Part shown: positions 1 to 5,900 of the stretch, piece after piece
How positions within the stretch are numbered: position 1 is the stretch's first letter
Layout: each line of letters starts with the position of its first letter
Source: Stenotrophomonas sp.
GTDB taxonomy: Bacteria > Pseudomonadota > Gammaproteobacteria > Xanthomonadales > Xanthomonadaceae
Reading direction: 5' to 3'
Assembly (NCBI GenBank): GCA_003510825.1
Contig: DOKO01000204.1
Coordinates: 1-6,589, forward strand
DNA length: 6,589 bases
Notes under the pieces: model-generated
Databases searched by the model: none
Told to the model about the DNA's origin: nothing
Seen by the model: only the letters and a program-made list of their open reading frames with translations
Made by a program: the position numbers and the translations under genes

Positions 1-2489
1 ACCGCTTCGGCCAGCGCCTGCACCTGGGCCTGCATGTGCGCGGTCGATGCGCCCGCTTCCTCCACCAGGCTGGCATTGCGCTGCGTGCTCGATTCCATCT
101 GCACGATGGTCTGGTTCACCTGGGCGATGCCGGCGTGCTGGTCCTGCGATGCACTGCGGATGGCGGTGAGCAGTTCCGCCAGCTGCTGCACGCTGCCGAC
201 GATCTCGCCCATGGTGGTGCCGGCCTGCTCGGCCTGCACGTTGCCCTGGCCGACGCGGGTGACCGAATCCTCGATCAGCCCCTTGATCTGCTTGGCCGCC
301 TCCGCGCTGCGCTGGGCCAGCAGGCGCACTTCAGACGCCACCACGGCGAAGCTGCGGCCCTGCTCGCCGGCACGCGCGGCTTCCACGGCGGCGTTCAGCG
401 CCAGGATGTTGGTCTGGAAGGCGATGCCGTCGATCAGCTGGGTGATGTCGCCGATGCGGCGCGAGGCTTCGCTGATGCCGTGCATGGTGGCCACTACCTG
501 GCCCACGGCCTGGCCACCACGCGCGGCCACCGCCGCCGCGCCCTGCACCAGCGCATCGGCACGGCCGGCGGCATCGGCGTTGCGGCCGACGGTGTCGGTC
601 AGTTCGTGCATCGACGCGGCGGTCTCTTCCAGGTTGGCCGCCTGCTGTTCCGTGCGTTGCGAGAGGTCATGATGGCCGGCGACGATCTCGCCCACGCCCA
701 CATCCAGCCGCGACGTGGCCTGCTGGATGCGGGTGACGATGCGGCCGAGCTGGCCGACGGTGGCATTGGCATCGTCGCGCATGCGCGCGAACACGCCCTG
801 CAGGTCGCCCTCCATGCGCACGCTCAGGTCACCGCGGGCCAGTGCCGCCAGCAGCGCCTGCAGATCGCCCAGATTGGTTTCGAACGTGGCCAGCAGATGG
901 TTGATGCTGGTGGACAGCGTACGCACGAAGCCCTGCTTGCCCTCCAGCGCGATGCGACCCTGCAGTTCACCGTGTGCGGCCGCGTCGACCAGCGCGGCCA
1001 CTTCGGTTTCCAGCAGGGTTTCAAGCGCGCGGCTGCGCCATTCCACCGCCACGCCGAGGAAGTGGCCTTCATCGACGATCGCGTTGGCGATCAGCTGGTA
1101 GCGCACGCCGAGGTGATTGATCTCGCGCTCCTCGCGGCGACGCACGCCGGCCAGGCTGGTCATGGCCGGGTGCAGGCGCACCGCATCGCTGCCAACCAGT
1201 GCGTCGGCCGGCATGCCCAGCAGCTGCAGCAAGGCGGGATTGGCGTAGGCCACCTGCCCCTCCGCATCGATCACCATCAGCCCGGTCTGTGCGCTGTCCA
1301 GCGCCTGGCGTACGCGGGTGTTGCCACGCGCCACCGCGCGCTCTTCCTCGATGCGCGCACGCAGGCGCTGCTGCATGTCGATCAGGCGCTGCGCCAGCTG
1401 GCCGATCTCATCGTTGGCGTTGTGCACGCGCAGGGTGGTGTCGAGGCGATCATCGGCGATGTCACTGGCGAAGCGCAGGGTGTCCTGGATCGGACGACGT
1501 ACCGCGCGCAGCACCAGCACCAGGCTGGTGATCAGCACACCGGCCACCAGCACGAGCGTAGCGGCGAACAGCACGCTCATGGTGCGTGCACCGGCCTGCT
1601 GGCGTGCCTGTGCCTGGGCCAGCGCCTGCACCTGGGCCTTCTGGAAGGCGGCCAGTGCCGGCGCCACGCCGGCGGCCGTATCCAGCAGCGACTGCGCTTC
1701 CACATCCAGCCCGACGCGGGCGGCGGTGTAGCCCAGCAGCGCGGCCTGGTAGGCATCCATGTCGGTGCGCAGGCTTTCCTGCGCCTCGGTCGGCAACCCT
1801 GCCAGGGCCAGATCGAAGGGCAGCTTCTCTTCGCTGGCGCGGTCGGCATGGGTGGAGTCGCCATCGAGCAGCAGCAACGCCTCCTGCCGGCGCATTTTCT
1901 GCACATGCAGTTCCAGTACCGGACGCTGCAGCGCGGTCACGTTCGCCTGCAGCGTGTCGGCGGCCTGCTGCAGCTGCGCGGCCAGGCCCGCGTCGCCGCG
2001 GCCCATCTCATCCACGCGCTCGAACAGCGCGGCGATGCCCTGCGAAAAGCCGTCGACCGCTTCGGCCAGCGACTGCAGCGCCTTGCGCCGGCCGGCATCC
2101 ATCGGCATCGCGCGCAATGCCTGCAGATCCTGCTTCAGCTCCTGCTGGGTGGCCAGCAGCTGGCTGCGGTCTGCATCATCGAAACTGCGCGCATACTGTG
2201 TCTGCAGGCGCCGTGCTTCCGCCACGCGGGTGGCCAGTGCCGCCGCCAGATCGCTGCCGTGCTGGTAGCTGGCCTGGGTGCGGGCTGCCTGTGCGCTGGT
2301 GTGGCCGGTCCAGGCGTAGACGCCGGCGATGGCGACCAGGCCCAGGCCGCAGACCCACAAGGTGGCCTTCAGCTTGTCGGCCACGCTGAGCCGGTGCGGC
2401 TGCAGCCAGCGCAACAGGCCGGGAAACGCCGAGCGCAGCCCATCGAAGTGGGTGCGCAGGGACCGAAGGCGAACAACCGCGGTCGACAT
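1..2489 (-). CDS. Methyl-accepting chemotaxis protein, PAS-containing (3' end outside window)
   Basis: Transmembrane chemoreceptor that should control CheA through CheW. I read it by translating the minus strand from ATG at 2489; 829 codons are visible and the C-terminus is cut by the window edge. Order: basic N-terminal tail (1-42); TM1 about 43-60; helical periplasmic sensor about 61-303 (four-helix-bundle type, inferred); TM2 about 304-325; HAMP about 326-380; PAS about 390-485 (GLMVIDAEGQVAYANPA); two HAMP-like segments about 494-583; then the signalling domain. The hairpin tip is clear at 687-713 (IAFQTNILALNAAVEAARAG), followed by FAVVASEVR. Residue 713 is Ser where the usual motif has Gly (QGRS instead of QGRG). 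The start is supported by GGAG six bases upstream and a sigma-28 promoter. The periplasmic ligand cannot be told from sequence. Family call is certain; exact domain borders are approximate. Confidence 0.96.
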   Translation of the reverse strand, partial: MSTAVVRLRSLRTHFDGLRSAFPGLLRWLQPHRLSVADKLKATLWVCGLGLVAIAGVYAWTGHTSAQAARTQASYQHGSDLAAALATRVAEARRLQTQYARSFDDADRSQLLATQQELKQDLQALRAMPMDAGRRKALQSLAEAVDGFSQGIAALFERVDEMGRGDAGLAAQLQQAADTLQANVTALQRPVLELHVQKMRRQEALLLLDGDSTHADRASEEKLPFDLALAGLPTEAQESLRTDMDAYQAALLGYTAARVGLDVEAQSLLDTAAGVAPALAAFQKAQVQALAQAQARQQAGARTMSVLFAATLVLVAGVLITSLVLVLRAVRRPIQDTLRFASDIADDRLDTTLRVHNANDEIGQLAQRLIDMQQRLRARIEEERAVARGNTRVRQALDSAQTGLMVIDAEGQVAYANPALLQLLGMPADALVGSDAVRLHPAMTSLAGVRRREEREINHLGVRYQLIANAIVDEGHFLGVAVEWRSRALETLLETEVAALVDAAAHGELQGRIALEGKQGFVRTLSTSINHLLATFETNLGDLQALLAALARGDLSVRMEGDLQGVFARMRDDANATVGQLGRIVTRIQQATSRLDVGVGEIVAGHHDLSQRTEQQAANLEETAASMHELTDTVGRNADAAGRADALVQGAAAVAARGGQAVGQVVATMHGISEASRRIGDITQLIDGIAFQTNILALNAAVEAARAGEQGRSFAVVASEVRLLAQRSAEAAKQIKGLIEDSVTRVGQGNVQAEQAGTTMGEIVGSVQQLAELLTAIRSASQDQHAGIAQVNQTIVQMESSTQRNASLVEEAGASTAHMQAQVQALAEA

Positions 2490-2495
2490 GACAGA

Positions 2496-2499
2496 CTCC
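2496..2499 (-). promoter_or_regulatory. Ribosome binding site of the chemoreceptor gene
   Basis: On the minus strand GGAG (within TGGAG) lies six bases before ATG 2489. It fixes this start, which is also the first ATG after the predicted transcription start of the sigma-28 promoter. Confidence 0.75.
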
Positions 2500-2517
2500 A
2501 GGCAAAAGGACGCACCT

Positions 2518-2544
2518 GTATCGGCCTGGATCAGCGGGACTTTA
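2518..2544 (-). promoter_or_regulatory. Sigma-28 (FliA) promoter of the chemoreceptor gene
   Basis: Read on the minus strand: TAAA (2544-2541), exactly 15 bases, then GCCGATAC (2525-2518). The FliA consensus is TAAA-N15-GCCGATAA, so 11 of 12 defined bases match with ideal spacing. Transcription would start near 2510, leaving about 20 bases of leader with the GGAG ribosome site before ATG 2489. This puts the receptor in the late flagellar/chemotaxis class of genes. Confidence 0.88.
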
Positions 2545-2633
2545 GAACTATTTTCGAGAACTGCCACCGGGGGCGCACTTGCGGTCTTTGTACCGGCCGC
2601 AGGCGACGGGGCGATGACATCGGCGCCCTGCCC

Positions 2634-2664
2634 TTGACCTCAACCCCGGTTGCGGTTGCACAGT
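2634..2664 (+). promoter_or_regulatory. MerR-family (SoxR-like) promoter and operator
   Basis: A -35 element TTGACC (2634-2639) is followed by a 19-bp spacer and a poor -10, CACAGT (2659-2664). The spacer holds a dyad at 2638-2655: arms CCTCAACC and GGTTGCGG around CC, with one mismatch. The 18-bp length, the CCTCAA half-site and the overlap with the last two bases of the -35 are the layout of SoxR boxes (soxS type). Long 19-20 bp spacers bridged by a dyad are the hallmark of MerR-family activated promoters. It faces the acetyltransferase gene, whose ATG is 29 bases past the -10. Which MerR protein binds is inferred; none is encoded in the window. Confidence 0.65.
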
Positions 2665-2692
2665 AGGTGTCCCTGCCCCGCCTGGTGCCGTC

Positions 2693-3529
2693 ATGACCGC
2701 GCTCGATATCCCCCGCTACCTGCAGCGCCTGCAGCTGCCGGCCGCGCCGCCGGCCACCCTGGCCGGGCTGACCCTGCTGCAGCAGCGCCACAACGCCCAT
2801 GTGCCGTTCGAGACCCTCACCTGCCTGCTGCGCGATGCGGTGCCGATCGACCTGGACAGCGTGCAGCGCAAGCTGCTGGACGCGCAGCGCGGGGGTTACT
2901 GCTTCGAGCTCAATGGCGCCTTCCTTACACTGCTGCAGGCGCTGGGCTTCGATGCCCATGCCCTCAGCGCGCGCGTGCTGCTGTCGGCCGCCGAAGGCGA
3001 ACTGACGCCACGCACCCATCTGTTGATCCGGGTGCGGCTGGACGGCGAGGACTGGCTGGTGGATACCGGCTTCGGCAGCCTGACCCCGACCGTGCCGCTG
3101 CGCCTGCTGGAAACAGCCGCACAGGACACGCCGCATGAACGCTACCGGCTGCAGCGCCTGGATGACGGCGATTACCTGTTGGCGGCCAGCAGCGGTGACG
3201 ACTGGCGGTCGCTGTACCGGTTCGACCTGACGTCGCCGGCGGCGGCCGACAACGAGGTGGGCAACTGGTATGTGTGCACGCACCCGCACTCGAGTTTCCC
3301 CGGGGAACTGCGTGCTTCGCTGACGTGGCCGGAGGGGCGGCGCACGATCGGCAGCGGCAGCTACACCGAGTACCGGCCGGGCCACGCGCCGGAGAAGCGG
3401 GCGCTGCGCGACGTGGCCGATGTGCGGCAGGTGCTGCAGGAAGGCTTTGGCGTGCGGCTGCCGGACGATGCGCGGCTGGACCCGGCCATTGCCGGGTGGC
3501 TGCAGCGGTGGCAGGCGACAGCCGGGTAG
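2693..3529 (+). CDS. nat: Arylamine N-acetyltransferase (N-hydroxyarylamine O-acetyltransferase)
   Basis: Cytosolic enzyme that moves acetyl from acetyl-CoA to arylamines, N-hydroxyarylamines or hydrazines through a cysteine intermediate. The 278-aa length is normal for bacterial NATs (about 275-285). The Cys-His-Asp triad is complete: Cys70 in RGGYCFELN, His109 in PRTHLLIRV, Asp124 in LVDTGFGS. The N-terminal block with HVPFETL (residues 36-42) and the WYVCTHPHSSF segment also fit the family. ATG 2693 is chosen because the N-terminus MTALDIPRYLQRL lines up with the usual NAT start; the ribosome site is weak. It stands alone on its strand, divergent from the chemoreceptor, behind a MerR-type promoter, which suggests induction by a redox or xenobiotic signal (inference). 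The stop codon TAG is shared with a downstream repeat. Natural substrate unknown. Confidence 0.95.
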   Translation: MTALDIPRYLQRLQLPAAPPATLAGLTLLQQRHNAHVPFETLTCLLRDAVPIDLDSVQRKLLDAQRGGYCFELNGAFLTLLQALGFDAHALSARVLLSAAEGELTPRTHLLIRVRLDGEDWLVDTGFGSLTPTVPLRLLETAAQDTPHERYRLQRLDDGDYLLAASSGDDWRSLYRFDLTSPAAADNEVGNWYVCTHPHSSFPGELRASLTWPEGRRTIGSGSYTEYRPGHAPEKRALRDVADVRQVLQEGFGVRLPDDARLDPAIAGWLQRWQATAG

Positions 3530-3547
3530 AGTCGAGCTTGCTCGACT
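3526..3547 (+). repeat. SMAG-type GTAG palindrome, copy 1
   Basis: GTAG (3526-3529) followed by a perfect 8-bp stem, AGTCGAGC (3530-3537) and GCTCGACT (3540-3547), with a TT loop. A GTAG head next to a short stem-loop is the signature of the SMAG family of REP elements in Stenotrophomonas. The TAG of GTAG is the stop codon of the acetyltransferase gene. Confidence 0.85.
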
Positions 3548-3560
3548 GGGTGCGCAGAGC

Positions 3561-3582
3561 AGTCGAGCAAGCTCGACTCAAC
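3561..3582 (-). repeat. SMAG-type palindrome, copy 2 (inverted partner)
   Basis: Inverted copy of the preceding palindrome: AGTCGAGC, AA loop, GCTCGACT, then CAAC, which reads GTTG on the minus strand. It matches copy 1 at 21 of 22 positions; the only change is in the head (GTTG for GTAG). The two copies, 13 bp apart, form an inverted dimer that could fold into one long hairpin in RNA. There is no T-run, so I do not call it a classical terminator, though it may stop transcription or protect mRNA ends of the two converging genes. Confidence 0.82.
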
Positions 3583-3593
3583 GGGCCAACGGC

Positions 3594-3617
3594 AGCCGAG
3601 CGTGGGCTCGGCTCCAC
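3594..3617 (-). repeat. SMAG-like palindrome, copy 3 (variant)
   Basis: On the minus strand GTGG (3617-3614) precedes a perfect 8-bp stem: AGCCGAGC / GCTCGGCT (3613-3606 and 3601-3594) with a 4-base loop. The stem differs from copies 1 and 2 by compensated changes, so it is a separate subfamily member and not a tandem duplicate. It ends 9 bases from the stop codon of the VOC gene. Confidence 0.75.
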
Positions 3618-3626
3618 AGATGGGCG

Positions 3627-3998
3627 TCAGGCTGTTGTCGGGGCCTGCACGGCGATGCGGTTGCCTTCGCTGTCGGCGATCTCCGCCACGCGCCAGGCCC
3701 CTGCCTCCGCGGGGCCGAATCGCAGCGCGGCACCCGCCTGCAGCGCACGGGCAAGGCTGGCATCGAGATCCTGCACGCCGACATAGATGCGCGCGCCCCG
3801 CTCGGACGGCAGGTAATCCGCGCCGTGGACCAGCGCCATGCTGGCACCGCCCGCATCGTCGTCGAACGGCAGGTACGCCATCACGCAGTCGTGCACCTGC
3901 ACCGGGGCATCGATCTCCACCTGCAGCCACTGCTGGTAGAACGCGATGGCGCGGGCCAGGTCGGCCACCGGAATCTCGACGTGCATGACGGGGTTCAT
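3627..3998 (-). CDS. VOC-fold protein (glyoxalase / bleomycin-resistance superfamily)
   Basis: Small cytosolic single-domain protein (123 aa) of the vicinal oxygen chelate fold; members are metal-dependent lyases, dioxygenases or drug-binding proteins. Visible family features are the opening strand and helix MHVEIPVADLARAIAFYQQW with His6 as likely metal ligand, the central GASMALVHGADYLPS stretch, ARIYVGVQDLDASLARALQAG, and the closing DSEGNRIAV whose Glu is the typical last ligand. I chose ATG 3998; the preceding codon is GTG (4001), so a start one codon earlier is possible. GGTGG lies just upstream. The gene begins 17 bases after the response regulator stop on the same strand, so it is probably the third gene of the kinase operon. 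Whether it is an enzyme, and on what, cannot be read from sequence. Confidence 0.88.
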   Translation of the reverse strand: MNPVMHVEIPVADLARAIAFYQQWLQVEIDAPVQVHDCVMAYLPFDDDAGGASMALVHGADYLPSERGARIYVGVQDLDASLARALQAGAALRFGPAEAGAWRVAEIADSEGNRIAVQAPTTA

Positions 3999-4015
3999 CA
4001 CCCCACCATACCGCT

Positions 4016-4654
4016 TCAGATGATGCGCAGGGTAATCGCCTTCAGTACCGCGCGGGTACGGTCGCGGGTGCCCAGCTTGTCGAGGATGCTGGACACGTAG
4101 TTCTTCACCGTGCCTTCGGCCAGGAACAGGCTGCGCGCGATTTCCTTGTTGCTGTAGCCACCGGCCAGCAGGCGCAGGATGGCCACTTCGCGTTCACCGA
4201 AGGTATCGCTGGGTGGCGCTTCATCGTGGAAGCGGTAGCGCGAGCGCACCGGTTCGGTACTGACCGGCAGCAGCAGGGTTTCACCAGCGGCGACGCGCTC
4301 GATGGCTTCGCGCAGGTCGGCCGGCGCTGCATCCTTCAGCAGGAACCCCTGTGCACCCGCTTCGCTGGCGCGCAGCAGCAGGTCGCTTTCATCGAAGGTG
4401 GTCAGCAGCAGGCAGGGCGTGGCGTCGCCGCGTGCACGCAGCTGGCGCAGTGCCTCGATGCCATCCAGGCCGGGCATGCGGATATCACTGAGCACCACGT
4501 CCACCGGCTGCGCGGCCAGCGCATCCAGCAGTGCCTGGCCATCCTCGGCTTCCAGCACCACCTGCACGCCCAGGCCCTGCAGCAGCGCGCGCAGGCCGGC
4601 GCGGACCAGGGCCTGGTCATCGGCCAGGGCGACACGGATCGGTGCGCCGCTCAT
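4016..4654 (-). CDS. Two-component response regulator, NarL/LuxR type
   Basis: DNA-binding response regulator of 212 aa, phosphorylated by the kinase encoded directly upstream. Receiver domain about 5-122: acidic pair Asp12-Asp13, phospho-acceptor Asp57 in LSDIRMPGLDG, Thr85 and Lys107 (FLLKDA) of the switch machinery are all present. A linker at about 125-148 leads to a LuxR-type helix-turn-helix (about 150-205) with FGEREVAILRLLAGG, SNKEIARSLFLAEGTVKNYV and a final LGTRDRTRAVLKA. The start ATG 4654 overlaps the kinase stop as ATGA, a sign of translational coupling and equal expression. The pair resembles DesK-DesR/LiaR-type systems; targets are unknown, although the divergent DUF2141-oxygenase genes next to the kinase are natural candidates (inference from position). 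Confidence 0.96.
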   Translation of the reverse strand: MSGAPIRVALADDQALVRAGLRALLQGLGVQVVLEAEDGQALLDALAAQPVDVVLSDIRMPGLDGIEALRQLRARGDATPCLLLTTFDESDLLLRASEAGAQGFLLKDAAPADLREAIERVAAGETLLLPVSTEPVRSRYRFHDEAPPSDTFGEREVAILRLLAGGYSNKEIARSLFLAEGTVKNYVSSILDKLGTRDRTRAVLKAITLRII

Positions 4655-5751
4655 GCCGGCAACCGCGCGATCAGGTGCATGCCGCCCTGTTCGGTACGGG
4701 CCAGCTCCAGCTGCCCCTGCACATCGGCCAGCCGCTCACGCATGCCGGAAATGCCATTGCCCTCGCGGATGCGCTCGGCGCGCTGGCCGTCATCGCGGAT
4801 ATCGATACGCAACCGGGAATCCTCTTCGCTCATCGTCAGCCATACGTTATCGGCTTCGCCATGCCGTGCGGCGTTGGTCAGGGCTTCCTGCACAAGGCGC
4901 AGCACCGTCTCGGCCGTGCGTGGATCGGTGACCCGCACGCCCTCGGCAATCCGCAGCTGCAGGCGCGGGCGCGGGAACGGCGCGGCCAGCGCATGCAGGG
5001 CGGTGTCCAGGTCCAGGCCGCGATCATCGCGCATGGACTGCACGACCTGGCGGATGTCGGCCAGCAGTTCGCCGGACAGCTGTTCGGCGGTCTGCAGGCC
5101 CTCGCGTCCGGCCAGCACCGGATCGGCGGCCAGCGCACGCAGGTTGAGGCGCATGGCGGTGAGCTTGTGCCCGGCCACGTCGTGCAGCTCGCGCGCCAGG
5201 CGCAGGCGCTCGGCATCGCGGGCGCTGTCGGCCAGCAGGGCACGGGTGGCCAGCAGATCGGCATTGACCCGCGCCAGCTCGTCGCGGGCCAGCGCCGTGC
5301 TGCGCGCATAATGCGCGGTCAGCGCGGCGAAGGCCTGGAAGCCGCCGTACAGCAGCACCACCAGCAGCGGCTGGGTGAAACCACTGTGGCGCAGCACGGC
5401 GTACTCGGCCAGGTTGGCCAGCAGCGCAACCACCAGTACGAAGCGCGGCGGCCAATGCTCGGCCAGCTGCGCAACCAGCACCACCAGCAGCACCGGTGCC
5501 GTGCCGGTGCGTGGCTGCAGGGCGATGAGGGCGACCGCCAGCAGCGCCTGCAGCACGGCAACGACCGCGCGGAGGCGGGTCGGCAGCCCGACCCAGCCAT
5601 GCACCGCGAACAGCAGCAGGAAGGCGCCGAGCAGCAGCAGGCTTGATCCGGCCCCGCTGCGCTGCACGCCGAATGACAGGCCGACCACCAGCACGGTGAT
5701 CACGCCGGCAAGGCTGAGGGGACGCAGGAGATGGCGGAGCAGGCTGGGCAT
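4651..5751 (-). CDS. Membrane sensor histidine kinase, HisKA_3 (NarL/DesK) family
   Basis: Inner-membrane sensor kinase (366 aa) partnered with the regulator that follows. Six hydrophobic helices fill residues about 14-146 (14-29, 37-55, 60-78, 85-98, 103-121, 127-146) with very short loops, so there is no extracytoplasmic domain; sensing is probably within or near the membrane, as in DesK. A helical linker (150-185) leads to the phospho-acceptor His190 in ARELHDVAGHKLTAMRLNL, the HisKA_3 motif. The ATPase domain has Asn293 in VQEALTNAARHG (N box), Asp320-Asp321-Gly322, and the glycine box GNGISGMRERL (331-341). Start ATG 5751 is the first in-frame ATG and gives a sensible first helix; the ribosome site is poor, and the open frame continues upstream without a better start. 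Signal unknown. Confidence 0.94.
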   Translation of the reverse strand: MPSLLRHLLRPLSLAGVITVLVVGLSFGVQRSGAGSSLLLLGAFLLLFAVHGWVGLPTRLRAVVAVLQALLAVALIALQPRTGTAPVLLVVLVAQLAEHWPPRFVLVVALLANLAEYAVLRHSGFTQPLLVVLLYGGFQAFAALTAHYARSTALARDELARVNADLLATRALLADSARDAERLRLARELHDVAGHKLTAMRLNLRALAADPVLAGREGLQTAEQLSGELLADIRQVVQSMRDDRGLDLDTALHALAAPFPRPRLQLRIAEGVRVTDPRTAETVLRLVQEALTNAARHGEADNVWLTMSEEDSRLRIDIRDDGQRAERIREGNGISGMRERLADVQGQLELARTEQGGMHLIARLPA

Positions 5752-5833
5752 GGCGGCATGCTGACCGGCCCGGCCCCCTGCCGGCAATGGGTCCAGCGCA
5801 GAAAGTGACTTCTGGCACGTCGGATCGATGACC

Positions 5834-5875
5834 ACTGGCCCTGAACCCGGGCCAGCCCCCGGCGCAGACTGGCCC
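5834..5875. promoter_or_regulatory. Alternating inverted 7-mers between the divergent operons
   Basis: Three exact blocks: CTGGCCC (5835-5841), GGGCCAG (5849-5855), CTGGCCC (5869-5875). The middle one can pair with either neighbour (loops of 7 and 13 bases), giving two mutually exclusive hairpins, and the outer two form a direct repeat (ACTGGCCC, 34 bp apart). They lie in the 149-bp space between the kinase and DUF2141 genes. This may be an operator with repeated half-sites or a switch in the leader RNA, or just a product of GC-rich sequence. No clear -35/-10 for sigma-70 was found on either strand here. Confidence 0.3.
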
Positions 5876-5900
5876 CACACCTCCAGACGGAACTGCCGCC

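Noticed and set aside
9..1639. 23-bp exact direct repeat inside the chemoreceptor gene (9-31 and 1617-1639)
   Set aside because: Both copies encode the same AQVQALA helical stretch with preferred codons in Ala/Gln-rich helices; coincidence of coding bias is enough to explain it.
36..2666. Very long open frame (876 codons) on the plus strand opposite the chemoreceptor gene
   Set aside because: It mirrors the chemoreceptor frame, its product is rich in His, Gln, Arg and Gly with no recognisable domain, and the minus strand encodes unmistakable receptor motifs. High GC suppresses stops in the antisense frame.
2531..3385. 284-codon open frame on the minus strand across the acetyltransferase gene
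   Set aside because: Antisense shadow of a gene with an intact catalytic triad; the product has no family features and would cover the SoxR-like promoter.
3526..3582. Inverted repeat dimer as a classical Rho-independent terminator
   Set aside because: The stems are strong but no T-run follows on either strand; the GTAG head and copy structure fit a REP/SMAG element better. Some termination effect is still possible.
4226..5646. Long plus-strand frames (361 and 371 codons) opposite the kinase and regulator genes
   Set aside because: Low-complexity Ser/Arg/Ala- or Gln/His-rich products typical of GC-rich antisense frames; the minus strand has full kinase and receiver motifs.
5842..5870. Possible ECF-sigma promoter (TGAACC then CAGACT) before the DUF2141 gene
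   Set aside because: Only the -35-like GAAC is suggestive; the -10 does not match a known ECF type well, and the region is dominated by GC-rich inverted blocks.
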